Under the pieces are notes generated by a model. That model was not told where the DNA came from and ran no database searches. It saw only the letters and a list, made by a program, of their open reading frames with translations. Positions 1 to 12,788 of a stretch of DNA of 64,000 nucleotides are shown piece by piece; position 1 is the first letter of the stretch; every line of letters starts with the position of its first letter. This stretch comes from Heterostelium multicystogenum (lineage: Eukaryota; Evosea; Eumycetozoa; Acytosteliales; Acytosteliaceae). Location: assembly GCA_003667245.1 (NCBI GenBank), contig RCNN01000116.1:1-64000 (forward strand). Reading direction: 5' to 3'. Made by a program: the position numbers and the translations under genes.

Positions 1-886
1 ACCGCCATCGGTTACGGCCTTGCAAGGTTTCTTCAAGTTTGGTTTCTATGAAGTCTTCAAGAAGAAGTACGCTGATGCCGTCGGTCCAGAGGCTGCCGTC
101 ACCTACCGTATTCAATCTGGTTGGCTGCTTCCGCCACTGCTGAGGTAATTATCGAAACCTGATCACATTAATGTTTTACAATTTTTCATAGACAATCATC
201 ATCATTCCAGCTTCAACCTTTTAATCATAACGTACTGGAATATCAACAACAACAACAAAACAACAACAACAAAATTCAGTTATGAAAGATTGAGATAAGA
301 CAACAGAATTTAAGCTCTAATATTTGAATATTACTTTAGACTATTGCTGATCTTGCTTTGTGCCCAAATGAAGCTACTAGAATTCGTTTGGTCGCTGAGC
401 CAACCTTCGCCAAAGAGCCCAGCTGAAGCCTTCACTAAGATTTTTGAAGAATGAAGGTCTTCTTGGTTTGTACAAGGGGTCTCCCACCCATTTTATTGAA
501 GCAAGTTCCATACACCATGGCTAAAGTTCGCCGTATTCGAATTCACTGCTGAATCTGTTTACAAGGCTTTGGCTGCTCGTGGTACTCCAAAGGAATCACT
601 CACTGACAGTCAAAAACTCACTGTTTCATTTGGTTCAGGTATTGTATCTGGTGTTGTTGCTGCTATTGTCTCACAACCAGCCGATACTATCTTGTCTAAG
701 ATCAATCAAGAAAAGACTGACGGTGGTGTTACAAAGGCCATTGGTAACATTATTAGACGTCTCGGTGTTTCTGGTTTGTTCTTGGGTGTCGGTACCAGAT
801 GTTTCATGGTTGGTACTCTTACTGCTGGTCAATTTTTCATTTATGACGGTATCAAGGCTATGCTTGGTATCACTGCCAAGAAGTAA
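1..886 (+). CDS. mitochondrial phosphate carrier (SLC25A3-type), 5' end outside window
   Basis: Imports inorganic phosphate into the mitochondrial matrix across the inner membrane for ATP synthesis. The visible part covers the last two carrier repeats. The first exon ends at 144 and a GT-AG intron runs 145-339. Family marks seen are QGFFKFGFYEVFKKKY, then IWLAASATAE across a break near 115, then TIADLALCPNEATRIR, and finally SQPADTILSKINQ, the phosphate-carrier form of the carrier signature. The C-terminus ends GITAKK with TAA at 884-886. The frame is broken near 115, 418, 450, 485 and 525, each repaired by adding or removing one base in a short run. The family assignment is secure; whether all breaks are assembly errors is inferred. 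The start lies upstream of the window. Confidence 0.88.
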
Positions 887-1276
887 ACTTCTACCACTAT
901 ACAAATAAAATAAATTGAAATTTATAAATCTAAAACAGATATCTACTGGTGATGATCAGACTTTTGTTTCACAGTCAAGCCCCAAATCATCTTTCAATTT
1001 AAAGAGTGCATAGTTTGATGCTGTTTATTCAAAGCTATTATAATTGATAATCTCTAGTCATTTATGTGTGTTCAAGTCCAGTATGGAGCTGATTCTATCA
1101 TTTCGTTTGATCTTCTTCGATATTACCCAGGATACTTGCTGTAAATCGCATTTCATTTATCTAATCAATGGTTTATTATTTATAACTGTATCTGTTTTGC
1201 TTTTATTTTACAAATATGCATCGTTGGTATTCTTCTTTTTGTTGACTTGATTCTGTTTCGAGTGAGTAGTTGATCG
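887..1276. other. convergent 3' intergenic region
   Basis: Gene-free stretch between the tail-to-tail phosphate carrier and RPB11 genes. It should hold both 3' untranslated regions. The only open frame (about 1044-1250) is a hydrophobic translation of T-rich DNA without codon bias; I see nothing else. Confidence 0.6.
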
Positions 1277-1848
1277 TTAGTAATGTATCACAGGTGAAAG
1301 ATGTAATATGTTATAGTTTACCATAAATTGTAATTCAAGCTTTTGAAACTCATCAATTAAACAATGTATTGAACCCTCCAATGCTTGGATTGGAGTTGAA
1401 TGTGGATATGTCTGAATCTTAATAGCGATGTTGTGTTCGAGAGGATGTGGCATTCTGTAACCTGCAAATTTAATATCTGGATCACCAACCAATTGCCTAA
1501 TGAAGATGTTATTATATGTAATTGCTAGCATCTATAGAAAAAGGAATAAGCCTTGAACATACATTCTAATTAAGTTACCAATAGTATGATCTTCTTTTAA
1601 TATAGTAAACAGACAGGCATTCGGAATTCTTGTAATCCTTTGTCATAGACACTCTAAATATATGTACGAACAATGAGGTTATAGGTTAGAGAAACATTAT
1701 TAGGTAACAGATTATTATAGAAAGATATATCTTCTATTACTATTACTATTACAATATTTTAAATACTATATAGATAAAAGATAACAATATCTTACTTTTT
1801 AGCACCTTCAGGAAGTACAAATAACTCAAATCTATCTGGAGCATTCAT
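1277..1848 (-). CDS. rpb11: DNA-directed RNA polymerase II subunit RPB11
   Basis: Small alpha-like subunit that pairs with RPB3 in the RNA polymerase II assembly platform in the nucleus. Three exons read on the minus strand: 1796-1848, 1563-1653 and 1277-1496, joined by GT-AG introns. The start [18 protein letters not shown] and the core [19 protein letters not shown] followed by [13 protein letters not shown] are the RPB11 signature, and the joined product of about 120 residues matches the usual family length. The middle exon has one extra T near 1636 (KDT is read through an inserted base), so the frame closes only after removing it. The second intron is placed so that the junction restores the conserved RMQL. 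The start lies opposite the next gene, giving a shared divergent promoter. Confidence 0.9.
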
Positions 1849-2388
1849 TTTGCAATCTTTAGTCTATATGTATTTGTTTGTGTCGACGACAATGTTTTAA
1901 GTCTTGGTATGTTATTTATTGGCTGGGTACTGGTTGAATGACACAGAACTTGTAGATGGAAGGGAGGGGAGGTGTTCAGGAGTAATCTAGTGGTAGTTGT
2001 AGTAGTAGTAGTTGTGTATGAGCTCACAGGACAATGTTCACACTTGGAGATAATGCGTGTGTGTGTGTATGTGTGTTGTTTAATTTAAATAATAAATAAA
2101 TAAAGAAAGAAAGAATCTCGAATTCAAATAACAACAATTGTTTTCAAAAGATGAGTGCATGTATTAAAGTAGTGGGTTAGTTATAATTTTGATTTTTTTA
2201 AATTTTAGTTTTTAGGTTGTCGACATTAATTGCAATCTATTTAGATGCACATTTGAGGACTGAGACAACATTTAATTTCCTGAACTTAAGCTTAGTTATA
2301 ATTATAATTGTATAAACAAAATTTACATATTTATATATATACATACAGAGATCAAGTATATAGATAGAAGATTAGTATAAAGAAAGTA
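1849..2388. promoter_or_regulatory. divergent intergenic region rpb11 / NAPE-PLD-like
   Basis: Both flanking genes start from this stretch, so it must contain two promoters. It is AT-rich, with a GT-rich tract at about 2055-2078 and ATA-rich DNA just before the rightward start at 2389. No specific site can be assigned. Confidence 0.5.
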
Positions 2389-3508
2389 ATGGATAATTCG
2401 ATTGTTGATGATTCTGCAGCCGCTGCAGCTGCTGCTTCAATCAAAGAATCAGAGTCTAAAGAATCATTTAAAAAGACTTTGGCTGAAACTAAATGGGGAA
2501 GATTCGTCAATCCTATCATGATGGAAATGTTCATTATTTAGAGTAGGTTACTTCCAATCATTTATCGATATGATTTAATATTCACATCATGATTTTTTTA
2601 GTTTAATAAAATTGGAATCTTAACAGAACACCAGTTGCACCTCTAACAGATCATGAGTGTGAGCATATTCACCCAGTTTTGAAAGTCGACTTTGATTTGA
2701 TTTCACAACCTGTCGAAGATAATGTGATCAGAATGACATGGATAGGTCACTCGACATTCCTGGTTCAATTTGCTGGCGTCAATTTTCTAACTGATCCAGT
2801 TTGGTCTGAACGTAGCTCACCATTCACATTTGCTGGACCAAAGCGTATTAGACCACCACCCTGTAAGATTTCAGATTTGCCTCCCATCGATTTTGTCATT
2901 CTGAGCCATAATCACTATGACCATCTCGATATTGAGGCAGCTAAAGAAATCGGAAATAAAGCACTGTGGTAATGTTCCAAAGGGTATGAAGTCTTGGTTC
3001 GCTAGCATTGGTGTGACAAATTGCGAAGAACTTTCGTGGTGGGAGGAAATGGATTTAATGGACGTTTACAAGTAGTCTCAGTACCATGCAATCACCACAG
3101 CCAGAGAACACCATTTGACAGAAACAAGAGCCTCTGGTGCTCCTGGATTGTCATTGACAAGCTCACTAAAAAGAAATACTACCACAGCGGCGATACAGCA
3201 TATTGTTCGGCCTTCAAGGAAATAGGTCACTTTATGGGACCAATCGATTTGAGTTGCATCGCCATTGGAGCTTACGAACCAAGATTTTTTATTTCCAATT
3301 TCCACATTACCCCGAAGAAGCAGTCATGCTACATCAAGAGATTCGCTCAAAGAAAAGTGTTGGAATGCACTGGGGCACCTATATACTAACAGACGAGCCA
3401 ATATTAGAGCCACCAGTCGAAATGCAGAGATATGCCAAGCTTGCTGGATTGGAGGAAGATGAATTTACAGTTATGAAAATTGGTCAAACTACACACTATA
3501 ATTTGTAA
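2389..3508 (+). CDS. NAPE-PLD-like metallo-beta-lactamase-fold phospholipase
   Basis: N-acyl-phosphatidylethanolamine phospholipase D family: zinc enzymes that release N-acylethanolamines from membrane phospholipids. The fold is shown by WIGHSTFLVQFAGVNFLTDP, the metal-binding motif SHNHYDHLD (HxHxDH), VSVPCNHHSQRTPFDRN, YYHSGDTAY and the C-terminal GMHWGTY. The N-terminus from ATG 2389 has an acidic Ala-run leader. One intron lies between about 2540 and 2627, but the junction is not clean. Frame breaks occur near 2517 (missing T before the conserved HDGN), 2968, 3070 and 3292 (a run of T). All catalytic motifs are intact across the breaks, which argues against a pseudogene. Substrate is inferred from the family. 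Confidence 0.87.
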
Positions 3509-3957
3509 TAATATCACAATCACAATCAATCAATACTCAACCTAATATTTGTATATATATTTTCAGTACCACCTTTTACATCACCATTTGTATAAACACA
3601 AATTGTAATAAATTAATCGGAGTTATCTGTTATCTATTCATTTACTTTAGCAATAATAAATTGATCAACCCAAATATATATATGTGATTAATGTAGATGT
3701 AAGAGTGAAACCCTTATTTGATGATCATGTTATTTATCAATTGATCAAACAAGAACAGTAGACTTCTAAGTTTCATAAAAATAAAAAAACTAATTAAAAT
3801 GATTATTAATTTTGTTGGTCATAATTCATTCGTTCGTCGTTTTTTTTATTGTATTTTTTGTCAATTATTTTTCAATTTATTTTTATTCTTCTTCCTATTT
3901 ATCGATTTATATATTATTTATTTATTATTATATTATATTATATTATTAACTTTGTAA
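3509..3957. other. AT-rich intergenic region
   Basis: Very AT-rich, with T runs and ATTATATTAT-type tracts leading up to the ATG at 3958, as usual for dictyostelid upstream DNA. It holds the 3' end of the NAPE-PLD-like gene and the promoter of nop2. No ORF or RNA gene seen. Confidence 0.6.
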
Positions 3958-6005
3958 ATGGATAAATTGAAGAAAGCAACTGCTGCTACTGCTAATGCTG
4001 GTAGAAAAGTAGTTGGTGCCAGAAAGGTAGAGGAAAAGCCAATCGCAAAGAAGGCTGCATCTGTTGCTACCGCTACTGCTACTACTAAGATGGTCCCACC
4101 AAAGCCATCTAAGCCCGTATCTAAAAAACCAGTTGCTGCCCCAGCATCAAAGAAGAAACAGCCAGTCGTTCAAGAATCAGAGTCAGAGTCTGAAGAAGAG
4201 GAGTTGGAATTATCAGAGGAAGAAGAGGATAACATTGAAAATCATCCAAATTTAACAAAGAAAAAGTAATTATCAATCACTCGGTCTTATACTTCTTATG
4301 TATTTCTTATTTACAATTCTTTATTACATCTAGTCTATTAGATAGTGACGACGATGAAGATGACGACGAAGAGGATGAAGATGAAGACGAAGACGAAGAG
4401 GATGAGGAAGAGGATTTCAATTCAAAAGCAAAAGTAATCTCTGATCACAATAAATCTTGGTTGGTACCAGCTGGATCAAAGAGAGCACGTGACAGCGAAG
4501 ATGAAGATGAAGATGAGGACGAAGAAGAGTCAGGTGATGAAGTTTTAAATGAATTCGAACGTAAAAGTGAGAAAAGAAAGAATTAATAGAGAAAGAATAG
4601 AAAGAGAGAATAAGGAGGAACTTTTGGAGTCTATGAAGAATTCAGATGAATGGGACACTGAAGATCCATTGGTCCTCCCATCAGGTCAAGAAATTAGAAA
4701 GGAGCTTTTGGGTGTAGATTTGCAGACCGTCTACCAAAGAATCAAAGATAATATAAAGGTTTTGGAGAACTTCAAGGCTGAGCGTAAGGATGGAGTCACT
4801 CGTGAGCAATACATCCACAGATTGCGTGAAGATATGGCTACCTACTTTGGTTATTCATCATGGTTGGTCGATGTCTTTATGAAGATATTCAACGTTTCCG
4901 AAACATTGGAGTTCCTCGAAGCCAATGAAACCCAACGTCCTCTCACCATTCGTACTAACACCCTCAAGACTAAGAGAAAGGACTTGGCTGACGTACTCTC
5001 ATCAAGAGGTGTACATCTCGAGCCAATCAAATGGTCTCAAGTCGGGTCTCACCATCTACGATTCTCAAGTAGCTATTGGTGCCACCCCAGAGTATCTAGC
5101 TGGACACTACATCCAACAGTCTGCATCATCATTCCTCCCAGTCATTGCCTTGGAGCCACAGCCAGGAGAACGTATTCTCGATATGTGCGCTTCACCAGGT
5201 GGTAAGACTACCTACATTGCATCTTTGATGAAGAACACTGGTGTGTTGGTAGCCAATGACGTTAACAAAGAGCGTATGAGATCTTTGGTTGCTAACATCC
5301 ATCGTTTGGGTGTACGAAATGCAGTTGTTTCCAACTTGGACGGTCGTGAGTATCCAGCTCGTATGGGTGGTTTCGATCGTGTTCTCGTCGATGCTCCATG
5401 TGTCGGTCTTGGTGTCATTGCAAAGGATCAACAGATCAAGATGACCAAGAGCGAGCGTGACGTCATCAAGTGTACACATATTCAAAAGGAGTTGATCCTC
5501 CACGCTATTGACTCTGTCGATGCCAACTCAAAGACTGGTGGTATCATTGTCTATTCAACTTGTTCTCTCACCGTCGAGGAGAACGAAGCAGTCGTTGACT
5601 ATGCTCTCAAGAAGCGTCACGTCCAGCTTGTTGACACATCAATTGAGTTTGGTGTACAAGGTTTCACCAACTACAGAGAACAACGTTTCAATCCAAATCT
5701 AATTCTCACCAAGCGTTTCTACCCACATACACACAACATGGATGGTTTCTATGTCGCCAAATTTAAGAAACTTTCAAACGAAATTCCAGGAGATGAGAAA
5801 CATAAGAGACAAAAAGTTGATTCAGAAGACGATGTTAGCTCCAGTGGATCTGAAAACAAAAAGAAAAACACTAATAACAACAAGAACAACAACAACAAGA
5901 ATCAACAAAAGAATAAGCAAAACCAAAATAGCGGCAGTAACAAGAAGTCTAAAGGAAAAAAATAGATATGTTAAGGTTGCAACAAAGAAACCATCAAAGA
6001 AATAA
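3958..6005 (+). CDS. nop2: nucleolar 25S/28S rRNA (cytosine-C5)-methyltransferase NOP2 (NSUN1)
   Basis: SAM-dependent methyltransferase that modifies a cytosine of the large-subunit rRNA and is needed for 60S ribosome assembly in the nucleolus. Exon 1 is 3958-4265, a Lys/Ala-rich tail; the intron 4266-4333 is GT-AG; exon 2 opens with a long Asp/Glu run typical of nucleolar proteins. The catalytic domain shows MCASPGGKTTYIASL (SAM-binding loop), LVDAPCVGLG (motif IV Cys) and YSTCSLTVEENEAVVDYAL (motif VI Cys), so both catalytic cysteines are present. The C-terminus is a K/N-rich low-complexity tail. Frame breaks lie near 4585 and 5047. The run of seven A near 5955 may hide a third: with six, the frame runs on to TAA at 6003-6005, adding a basic tail; otherwise it stops at 5965. 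Confidence 0.92.
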
Positions 6006-6072
6006 ATTATAGTAATAAAAATATATCATCTGATAATAATGATAGTCTTTATTTGAACATTTAGTCTTAAGA

Positions 6073-7796
6073 TTAAGATTTGCAAGAGGCACTGAACGCT
6101 TTTCTTAATTCTCTTCTAAGAGTTTTTCCAGAGTTTGTCTTTGGAATCATGTCTACAAATTCAATTCCACCTTTAATCTCTTATAATGAATGACCTTATC
6201 ATTTATATATTTGTGAACATCATCTATTGAAAGTGGTGAATTGTCTTTCTTGACTATATAGGCTCTTGGTAGTTCACCACACTCTAAGTCAGGTACTCCA
6301 ATGACACAACAATCATTGATTTCAGGATGGTTTAGCAGAATTCCTTCTAACTCGGCTGGAGCAACCTGAAATCCTTTCACTTTGATCATCTCTTTTACTC
6401 TATCTGTAATGAAAAGATAACCTTCTTTGTTAACGTATCCTACATCACCAGTTAGAAAGAAACCTTCTGTGTCCTTAGAGTTTTGGTTTGCTTCTTCATT
6501 ATTGTAATAACCTTTTGTAATATTGGGTCCTGAAAGACAAATCTCTCCTACTTCCCCGAAAGGAAGAACTTTTCTGGTATCTAAAGAAATAATTTTTCCA
6601 ATCATATTAGGAACCAATACTCCTACAGAACCTCTAACGATTTTATTTGTCGGACTAATAGTTGCACAAGGACTTGATTCAGTTAGTCCATAAGCTTGCT
6701 TGATCTTCACTTTCCCATTGAATCTTTGGTAAATACAGGTTTCAATCTCCGAAGATAGAGGAGCAGATCCGCAAAATAATAAGTCTAATGATCTTAAATC
6801 AAACGAATTTACAAGTTCGTGTTTTGCTAACAATAAAATAATTGGTGGCACAACATATACATTTGTTACCTTATATTTCTCAATTAATTTAAGGAAATCT
6901 AAAAAATTGAATCTTGGAAAATCTACAACTTTTGGTCTTTGCATATACATGATATATTAGAATTAATGTCAAACCATAAGAATGGTAATAGGGAGGACAG
7001 CTAAGAAATACTGAATCCTTATTATAAAAAGAGGATTCTGATATGAATGCTTGAATAGTGTTTGAAACTAAATTATAATGTGATAGTTTCGATTCCTTTG
7101 TTCAAACCAGATGTTCCACTCGAAAATGGAAGAACTGCAGTGTCCTTTGGATCAATATCGACAATTTCACACTAGAAAATAATATTATTAAAGAAAATAA
7201 TTTAATGTAAACATTTTCACTTACTATTCCATTAGAATTGTTTAATAGTTTTTGAAGATTTAAAGATACACCATCTTCTTCTTCATCAATGACAATAATA
7301 TTGGAAACAGAAGGAATAATAGTTTTAATTTGATTTCCTTGAACAACTTTGGACATTGTTTATAACACATTTTGGATGAACTTGACCAATGGTATTTTTC
7401 ATATCTTCTATTTTAGAATCAGGAGAGATAGTTGTTGCAATTCCACCCATCAAAGTATACCATGAAGAATATAGTGATATTCAAAAACAGATGGTAATAT
7501 AATTGCAATTACATCATTCTTTTTATAATGAAGATCTTGTAAAACTTTTCCAAACTATTAAAAATGTTAGTTTAATTTTAATAAAGAAATCTTTTAATAT
7601 TAAGTTTAATCAATTTTACCTTATAAATCAAATTGACCATTTGCTCTCCATTATATTCCTTTCCTGTTAGACTATCGACATGATACACAAAATCTTTATT
7701 ATTTCTATAACAATCGAGTATTAAATCACATACCGAAATATTAGGAATTTTAGTTTCTTTATAAGGAGAATAAAAATAGTTTTGTTTTCTAATCAT
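6073..7796 (-). CDS. 4-coumarate-CoA ligase-like acyl-CoA synthetase
   Basis: ANL-superfamily enzyme that activates a carboxylic acid as acyl-AMP and transfers it to CoA. Seen in order from ATG 7794-7796: an N-terminal domain, the AMP-binding loop LPFSSGTSG (degenerate form of SSGTTG), AYGLTESSP, FFLTGDVGYV, the hinge TDRVKEMIKVKGFQVAPAEL and the C-terminal SGKTLRRELR that carries the catalytic lysine. Introns are 7555-7619 and 7172-7224. About 530 residues, as expected. The frame breaks near 6180 (the last 35 residues continue in another frame to TAA at 6073-6075), near 7350 and near 7465. The natural acid is unknown; dictyostelids have several such 4CL-like genes and no lignin, so a fatty or polyketide-type acid is more plausible than coumarate. 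Confidence 0.88.
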
Positions 7797-8013
7797 TTTG
7801 GTTTAGAGATAATTAAAAGTTACTTGAAAAACTAATTTGATGTATTTATGTTTACAAGTATATTGGTAATTTGGTTTTCATATTATTCCAGATAGTAATA
7901 CAAGTATTTCATTCTTAAAGATTTAATTAATTATGTACTACACCCCTTAATTAGTTTGAAATCTAGATGTATATCGACCACTCATTTAAAAGGAAAATAT
8001 TTAGTACATACAT

Positions 8014-9011
8014 ATGTTAATGACAATTATTAGTCAAAACTTTCAACCACACCTACAACAACGTTTTCTTTCAAGAACTTTCACACCAACCAATCCTAAT
8101 CACAATAAATTTAGGAATATTAACACTGTAAAAACATATAAATCTTGCACAATCTGACTTAATTTAATATACTTACATCAATTTATGTGAGGGGTCAATC
8201 ATCATTTTATTAAATTATGAAAGAATCACACTTCATAGTATGAACTTTGCAATGCATTGCAATTCCAAACCAACATATATATGTCCACTGTTTATATTTT
8301 AACAAACCATTTTCAAAACCAATTCAACCTATAAGATTACTTCATTATTATTTATTAGTATACTTAGTAAAATACAGATATATTACTAAAAAAAATGCAT
8401 ATAAAAACTATAATTACTAAAAAATTTAAACAATTACATACAATTCATTATGTAGTAGATTTTTCAAGATATCCAATCATTTTATTTAAGTGATGAATAT
8501 GAAAATCAAGAAGAGAATGAAACCGATTGTATGCCCTTGGGAATTTATAGAAGAAACAGTGATCCCAAGTTGGAAATTTTAAATCATCGTAGAGTTATTC
8601 AACCTTTGATGAATTTAATTGCAGAACCTGAAGTTGTTCTTGACTATATTAGATTTTATGGAGAGGTAATTATATAAATTCTATATCAATCAAGCCATTT
8701 AATAACAAAGTTTTAAGTTAATAGAATCTGGAAAGCCAATATTAAAAGAAATTAGAATTATAAATGATGGTTTGGTTTTAGTGGATAAAGTTGATGGAAA
8801 ATCTAAATCCATTAAACAAAAGCAAATAGAAATTAAATATAAAGATATTTATGAATTCTATTTACATCCAGACTGGACAAATTGGACCATTAATCTACAA
8901 CATGGACTGTCGTATTTCCTGAAGTTGGAGTATCCTGGATTAGCCATTCATGTTTGTGTCAATTCGTTTTATAAAAACTATATGAACAACCCAATGCTAA
9001 AGAGAAAATAA
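8014..9011 (+). CDS. unrecognised three-exon protein, 204 aa, presequence-like N-terminus
   Basis: I do not recognise the family. A clean model with no frame breaks joins 8014-8127, 8459-8665 and 8718-9011. All introns are GT-AG and phase 0 (330 and 52 nt). The first exon encodes an Arg-, Ser- and Thr-rich, acid-free leader (QQRFLSRTFTPTNPNHNKFR) resembling a mitochondrial targeting peptide. The body contains DEYENQEENETDCMPLG, NHRRVIQPLMNLIAEPEV and, in exon 3, YLHPDWTNWTINLQHGL, and ends in a basic LKRK. There are no membrane segments. Two in-frame ATGs open exon 1 (8014 and 8020). The 330-nt first intron is long for this window, so exon 1 is the weakest part; an alternative start at 8395 would need a one-base repair. 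Confidence 0.55.
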
Positions 9012-9063
9012 AATATACAAGTAAATAATTGAATTTTGGTTTATCCAACTTTTGTTGTTCGTT

Positions 9064-11924
9064 TTAATATATTTGAGTAAAGAATTGTGATGGGTAGTTG
9101 GCTGGAGTAGAAAGAAGGATATCAATCGAATCACAAAGGAATGGAATGATTTCATTGCTTATCGATGTTTGCTGGAACTTTCTGGAATAAATATTTACAA
9201 ATCTTATAGAGAGGGAATCTGCCAACGAAATCATCACTTTCTCTAAATATGTCGTTACTTTGGTTTTGATTGGAAGATGCAGAGCTATCTTGTTGATTAA
9301 AAATAAGGGCTGCTCAAATAGTAAACGATTAAATTACAAGATGTGGAGTAGGTCTCGAGTATAGCTTTGGTTTCCCTCAGCTCATTGCTATCATTACGTT
9401 TTTGGTGCCGACAATCTCATTTGCATTTGAGAAAATTGTTTGGAAAGTGTCTGGAAGATACTTAGTTTCTTGGAAAGTGTTGAGTTGACGAGAGTGGAAG
9501 ACGATCCAAAACCACCACTGCTCTGAATGAGGAACAATTTGAGATTCAGTAGATTATAAAGGTACTGTTTGTCGCTGTTGAAATGAACAGCTCTTGAAAA
9601 ATGATTGATTTTTCATAGCTACAACTGGCTTTGAAGGACAATAGAGTTGTGTTGAACTCGGCAAGCAATGGTGTAATACTCTCTCCACATGATACCATGT
9701 GCTCAATGCTTGCAATTGATAGGAGTGATTGTAGCCAGAAGTAATTTGACTCGGTGTCGACCCTATTGATTAGGGCACTGAATATCGACTTTGCAACCAA
9801 GTGGAATCCATATCTCTGGGCATGCTTGGCTAGTTGGTAGCAACACCATTGGTAGCCAGGAACAACCACTAGCTGCTCGATTAGAGGAAGCAGGCTCTCT
9901 GTAATCTTTGAAATCAAGTTGAAATACTCATCGTATGATCTAAATAAAGTAATAAATATAGACATCTAATTGAAATAATGGTTAGTACAAATGCGTGGTT
10001 TGAGTTGATGAATTAACCTACAATCAGCTTGGAAAGGGAAATGCTTGTCGTTGGTTGAATCAAAACAGCAAGCTGAGCAAGCAATGTATCGAAATGCGAA
10101 TGAATAGATGATTTGCAATAGGGTATGTAAATGGATATACAATGAATCAAACATCTCATTGATTCATTTGAACACTTGCCAAAAAGTGATACCATGGTAC
10201 TTGTTATTTCTTGGCTGTACTTTGGATACTTCTTCAAAAAGTTGATGATAGATGTCAGTAGTTTTGAGTCTTTGAGTGATTGATTATCATGGCCCTGCTG
10301 TCTCTGATTGATATTCGATAGAATGTTGCATATAGTACCAACAAATCTGATCACTATTGTTGTAAAGTATAAGTAACCGGAGGTAAAGAAAGCTTTTGGA
10401 AGTGATACTTACACAAAGGCTGACTGCTATCAGTTTCATCCAGCTCTAGCAGTAGTTTGGTGATAATTTCGACAGCTTGTTCTGAAAGCTTTTGGACTGG
10501 ATGTTCGCAATACTCAAAGATAAGATCAATATACTTTTCCTCTGAAAGTATTGAATCGTATTGAATCGATGCTAGCAACGATATCAATGATAAACAGTGA
10601 TATCTTAATAGGTTATTATAGTTTTGATTGGACTGATTTAGCATTTCGAACAGGTCCTATTTGATTAGAGATAACTAGTTAGGCTAATGCTATCTAATAT
10701 TAAAGGAGAGTAGAGTAGAACATACTTTGAAAGGGAATATAGAGTGAGGTGATGACTTGGATAAACGTTGTAAACATTTCAATCCAGTTAATTTAACTTT
10801 GATTCTTGGATCTTTAGATATAAAGCTTATTACAAATGTAATCTAATATGGTTTTTGGATGTTAGTACTTAGATTTGAAGACAAGCAGTTGCTTTCATAT
10901 ACATACGTGTTCGTTTACATATAATCTATGCTTCAACGCCAATGTATTCAATGTATCAAGAATCAACGTGACCTGTACTACAGATGGGTACAAATCTAAT
11001 AAACCTATTAACATATTTCTTGACTAACATACGAGTTAGTATTATTCATAAATTAGCAAAGAATTAGAATGTAATTACCTGATTTGATATTAAATGATTG
11101 TGATGCATATGTCTAAAGAGTCGTGTATACTTTAACTTTGTCAATGGAGGTGTTTCAATGGCTTGAATGATGGTGTTTATCTTCTCGATGATGCTGTCAG
11201 AGAATACCGGAGATACCTCACACAGTCTGTCCATAACAAAGTAATTGGCATCGGCCTCGACTTGATCGTGGGTCTGCATAGATGTACGTATGGTATGGTG
11301 AACATAGAGTTTATCAGCAATGAGATGGGGCACTGAGCCAAGCACTCTCAGGGCAAGAGCACGTGCCAAAGGGTCGTTCGACAATGTTACCGAGTGTATT
11401 CTTTTGAGCACCTCATCTATGTTGGAAAGACGATGCACCTCAGCTGAACACTCTTGAAACACCTTGAGAATTCGATATCTGACGATGTTACTGCAGTTTC
11501 TAAAGATATCGGCAAGCTTGATGATAATGGAGGTTACAACCATCGAGGTTGGATGATAACGAATCAGCTGACTATAGAACATGATTGATTCGACCTGATC
11601 ACCTAGATTCGTTGATCTGATGCCCTTATCGATTTCCATGATGATGTAGGAGCACTCTTTCTCTTCTTCCTTGCTATCCAACGACATGTTGAGATTGATT
11701 GTTGCGGCGGAGCCAGAAGAGGATGCGCCAGCACTGCTTCCACCTGTGACGCCAGCGCCTGTCGCCGACGAAGGTGCATTTGTGCTATTAGTAGTAGTCA
11801 GACCACCTACAGCACCATGTTGCTCTTTGCTAGCAGACAACGACGTAAACAAGGAAAACAACGAATTCGGTGGCAATGTATTAGAGAGAAGTGAAGAAGA
11901 TGACAAAGAAGGCACTCTATCCAT
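9064..11924 (-). CDS. INTS7: Integrator complex subunit 7 (INTS7)
   Basis: Helical-repeat subunit of the Integrator complex, which cleaves nascent snRNA and other RNA polymerase II transcripts in the nucleus. The first exon (11079-11924) has a Ser/Gly/Ala-rich leader followed by the conserved block with MEIDKGIRSTNLGDQVESI, IIIKLADIFRNCSNIVRYRI, SNDPLARALALRVLGSVPHL and HHTIRTSMQTHDQVEADANY, which corresponds to the INTS7 N-terminal repeat region. Further exons follow at about 10850-11030, 10700s, 10354-10660, 10013-10330 and 9546-9965. The C-terminal part (9064-9545) is coding in two other frames, so breaks lie near 9560 and 9380, with TAA at 9064-9066. Exact inner splice sites were not all resolved. 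Shares a divergent upstream region with the next gene. Confidence 0.82.
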
Positions 11925-12788
11925 TCCGACAAGTACGAATCAATCAATCAATCTGTAAATACTAAAGATCTACAACGACAACTACAACAACAATAACTAA
12001 TTCCCAAATATATTACTGCTGTTTATCTATATCTATATTAGTTTGCCTAAAGATGATTTAAAACATGATAAATTATTGGGTGATTTGCTAATTGTTTGAT
12101 TGAATTGTTGACATTGGTAAGTTCACAATTTGATCAAAAGTTTTTATTTTGGACAGTCCATTACAGTTAATCATATATATATAAAAGACAACAGCTGACT
12201 GATTCAATTTACTACAACTTCAAATCTCAACACAACCAATTGAGGAGTAGATGAAATCACCAAATATAGAATCATTCGGATAAATGAAATTTAGATGTTG
12301 ATGCTGTAGTTTTTATATGATTGATTCAAGACAATGTTTGATACGATAGGTATCATTAAAACATTATTATAATAATGATCAATATTTATTAAATTAACAC
12401 ACTCTACTATGAGTATGAAAAGTGTAGCCATCCATGAATATAAATACCACTATTATTGAATGAAGTGTAGAGTGGTTTAATAAAATATGATCATAAAACA
12501 AATGAATCAAACACAATAACACAACAACTTTGTGTTTAAAAGAATGAAGAATCCAAGGAGGATAAGTAGAACCAAAAGCTCTATAAATATTCAAACTCTT
12601 AACACTATTAATGATTCCTATTACTTTAAAATATAATATTTTTTGATACTGTTGTTTCAGTTATTTTCTTCATAATTCAATACAACTTATTATTATTTCA
12701 TTGTAAAACCAATTCATATCTATAGATGTAATTATATTAATATAGATAGATATAGTTTATTAAAAAGATAATTAAGAAAATAATAATA
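11925..12788. promoter_or_regulatory. divergent intergenic region INTS7 / secreted protein
   Basis: About 860 bp between two divergent starts. AT-rich, with TATA-like and poly-A/T tracts near 12180 and 12650-12780. An open frame at 12394-12594 on the minus strand has no coding character. No conserved site identified. Confidence 0.5.

Noticed and set aside
1044..1250. Plus-strand ORF of 68 codons
   Set aside because: Phe/Leu/Ser-rich translation of T-rich DNA between convergent genes, with no motif or splice context.
6153..7796. 4CL-like gene as a pseudogene because of several breaks
   Set aside because: All adenylation and C-terminal motifs survive and each break is a one-base change like those in essential genes nearby.
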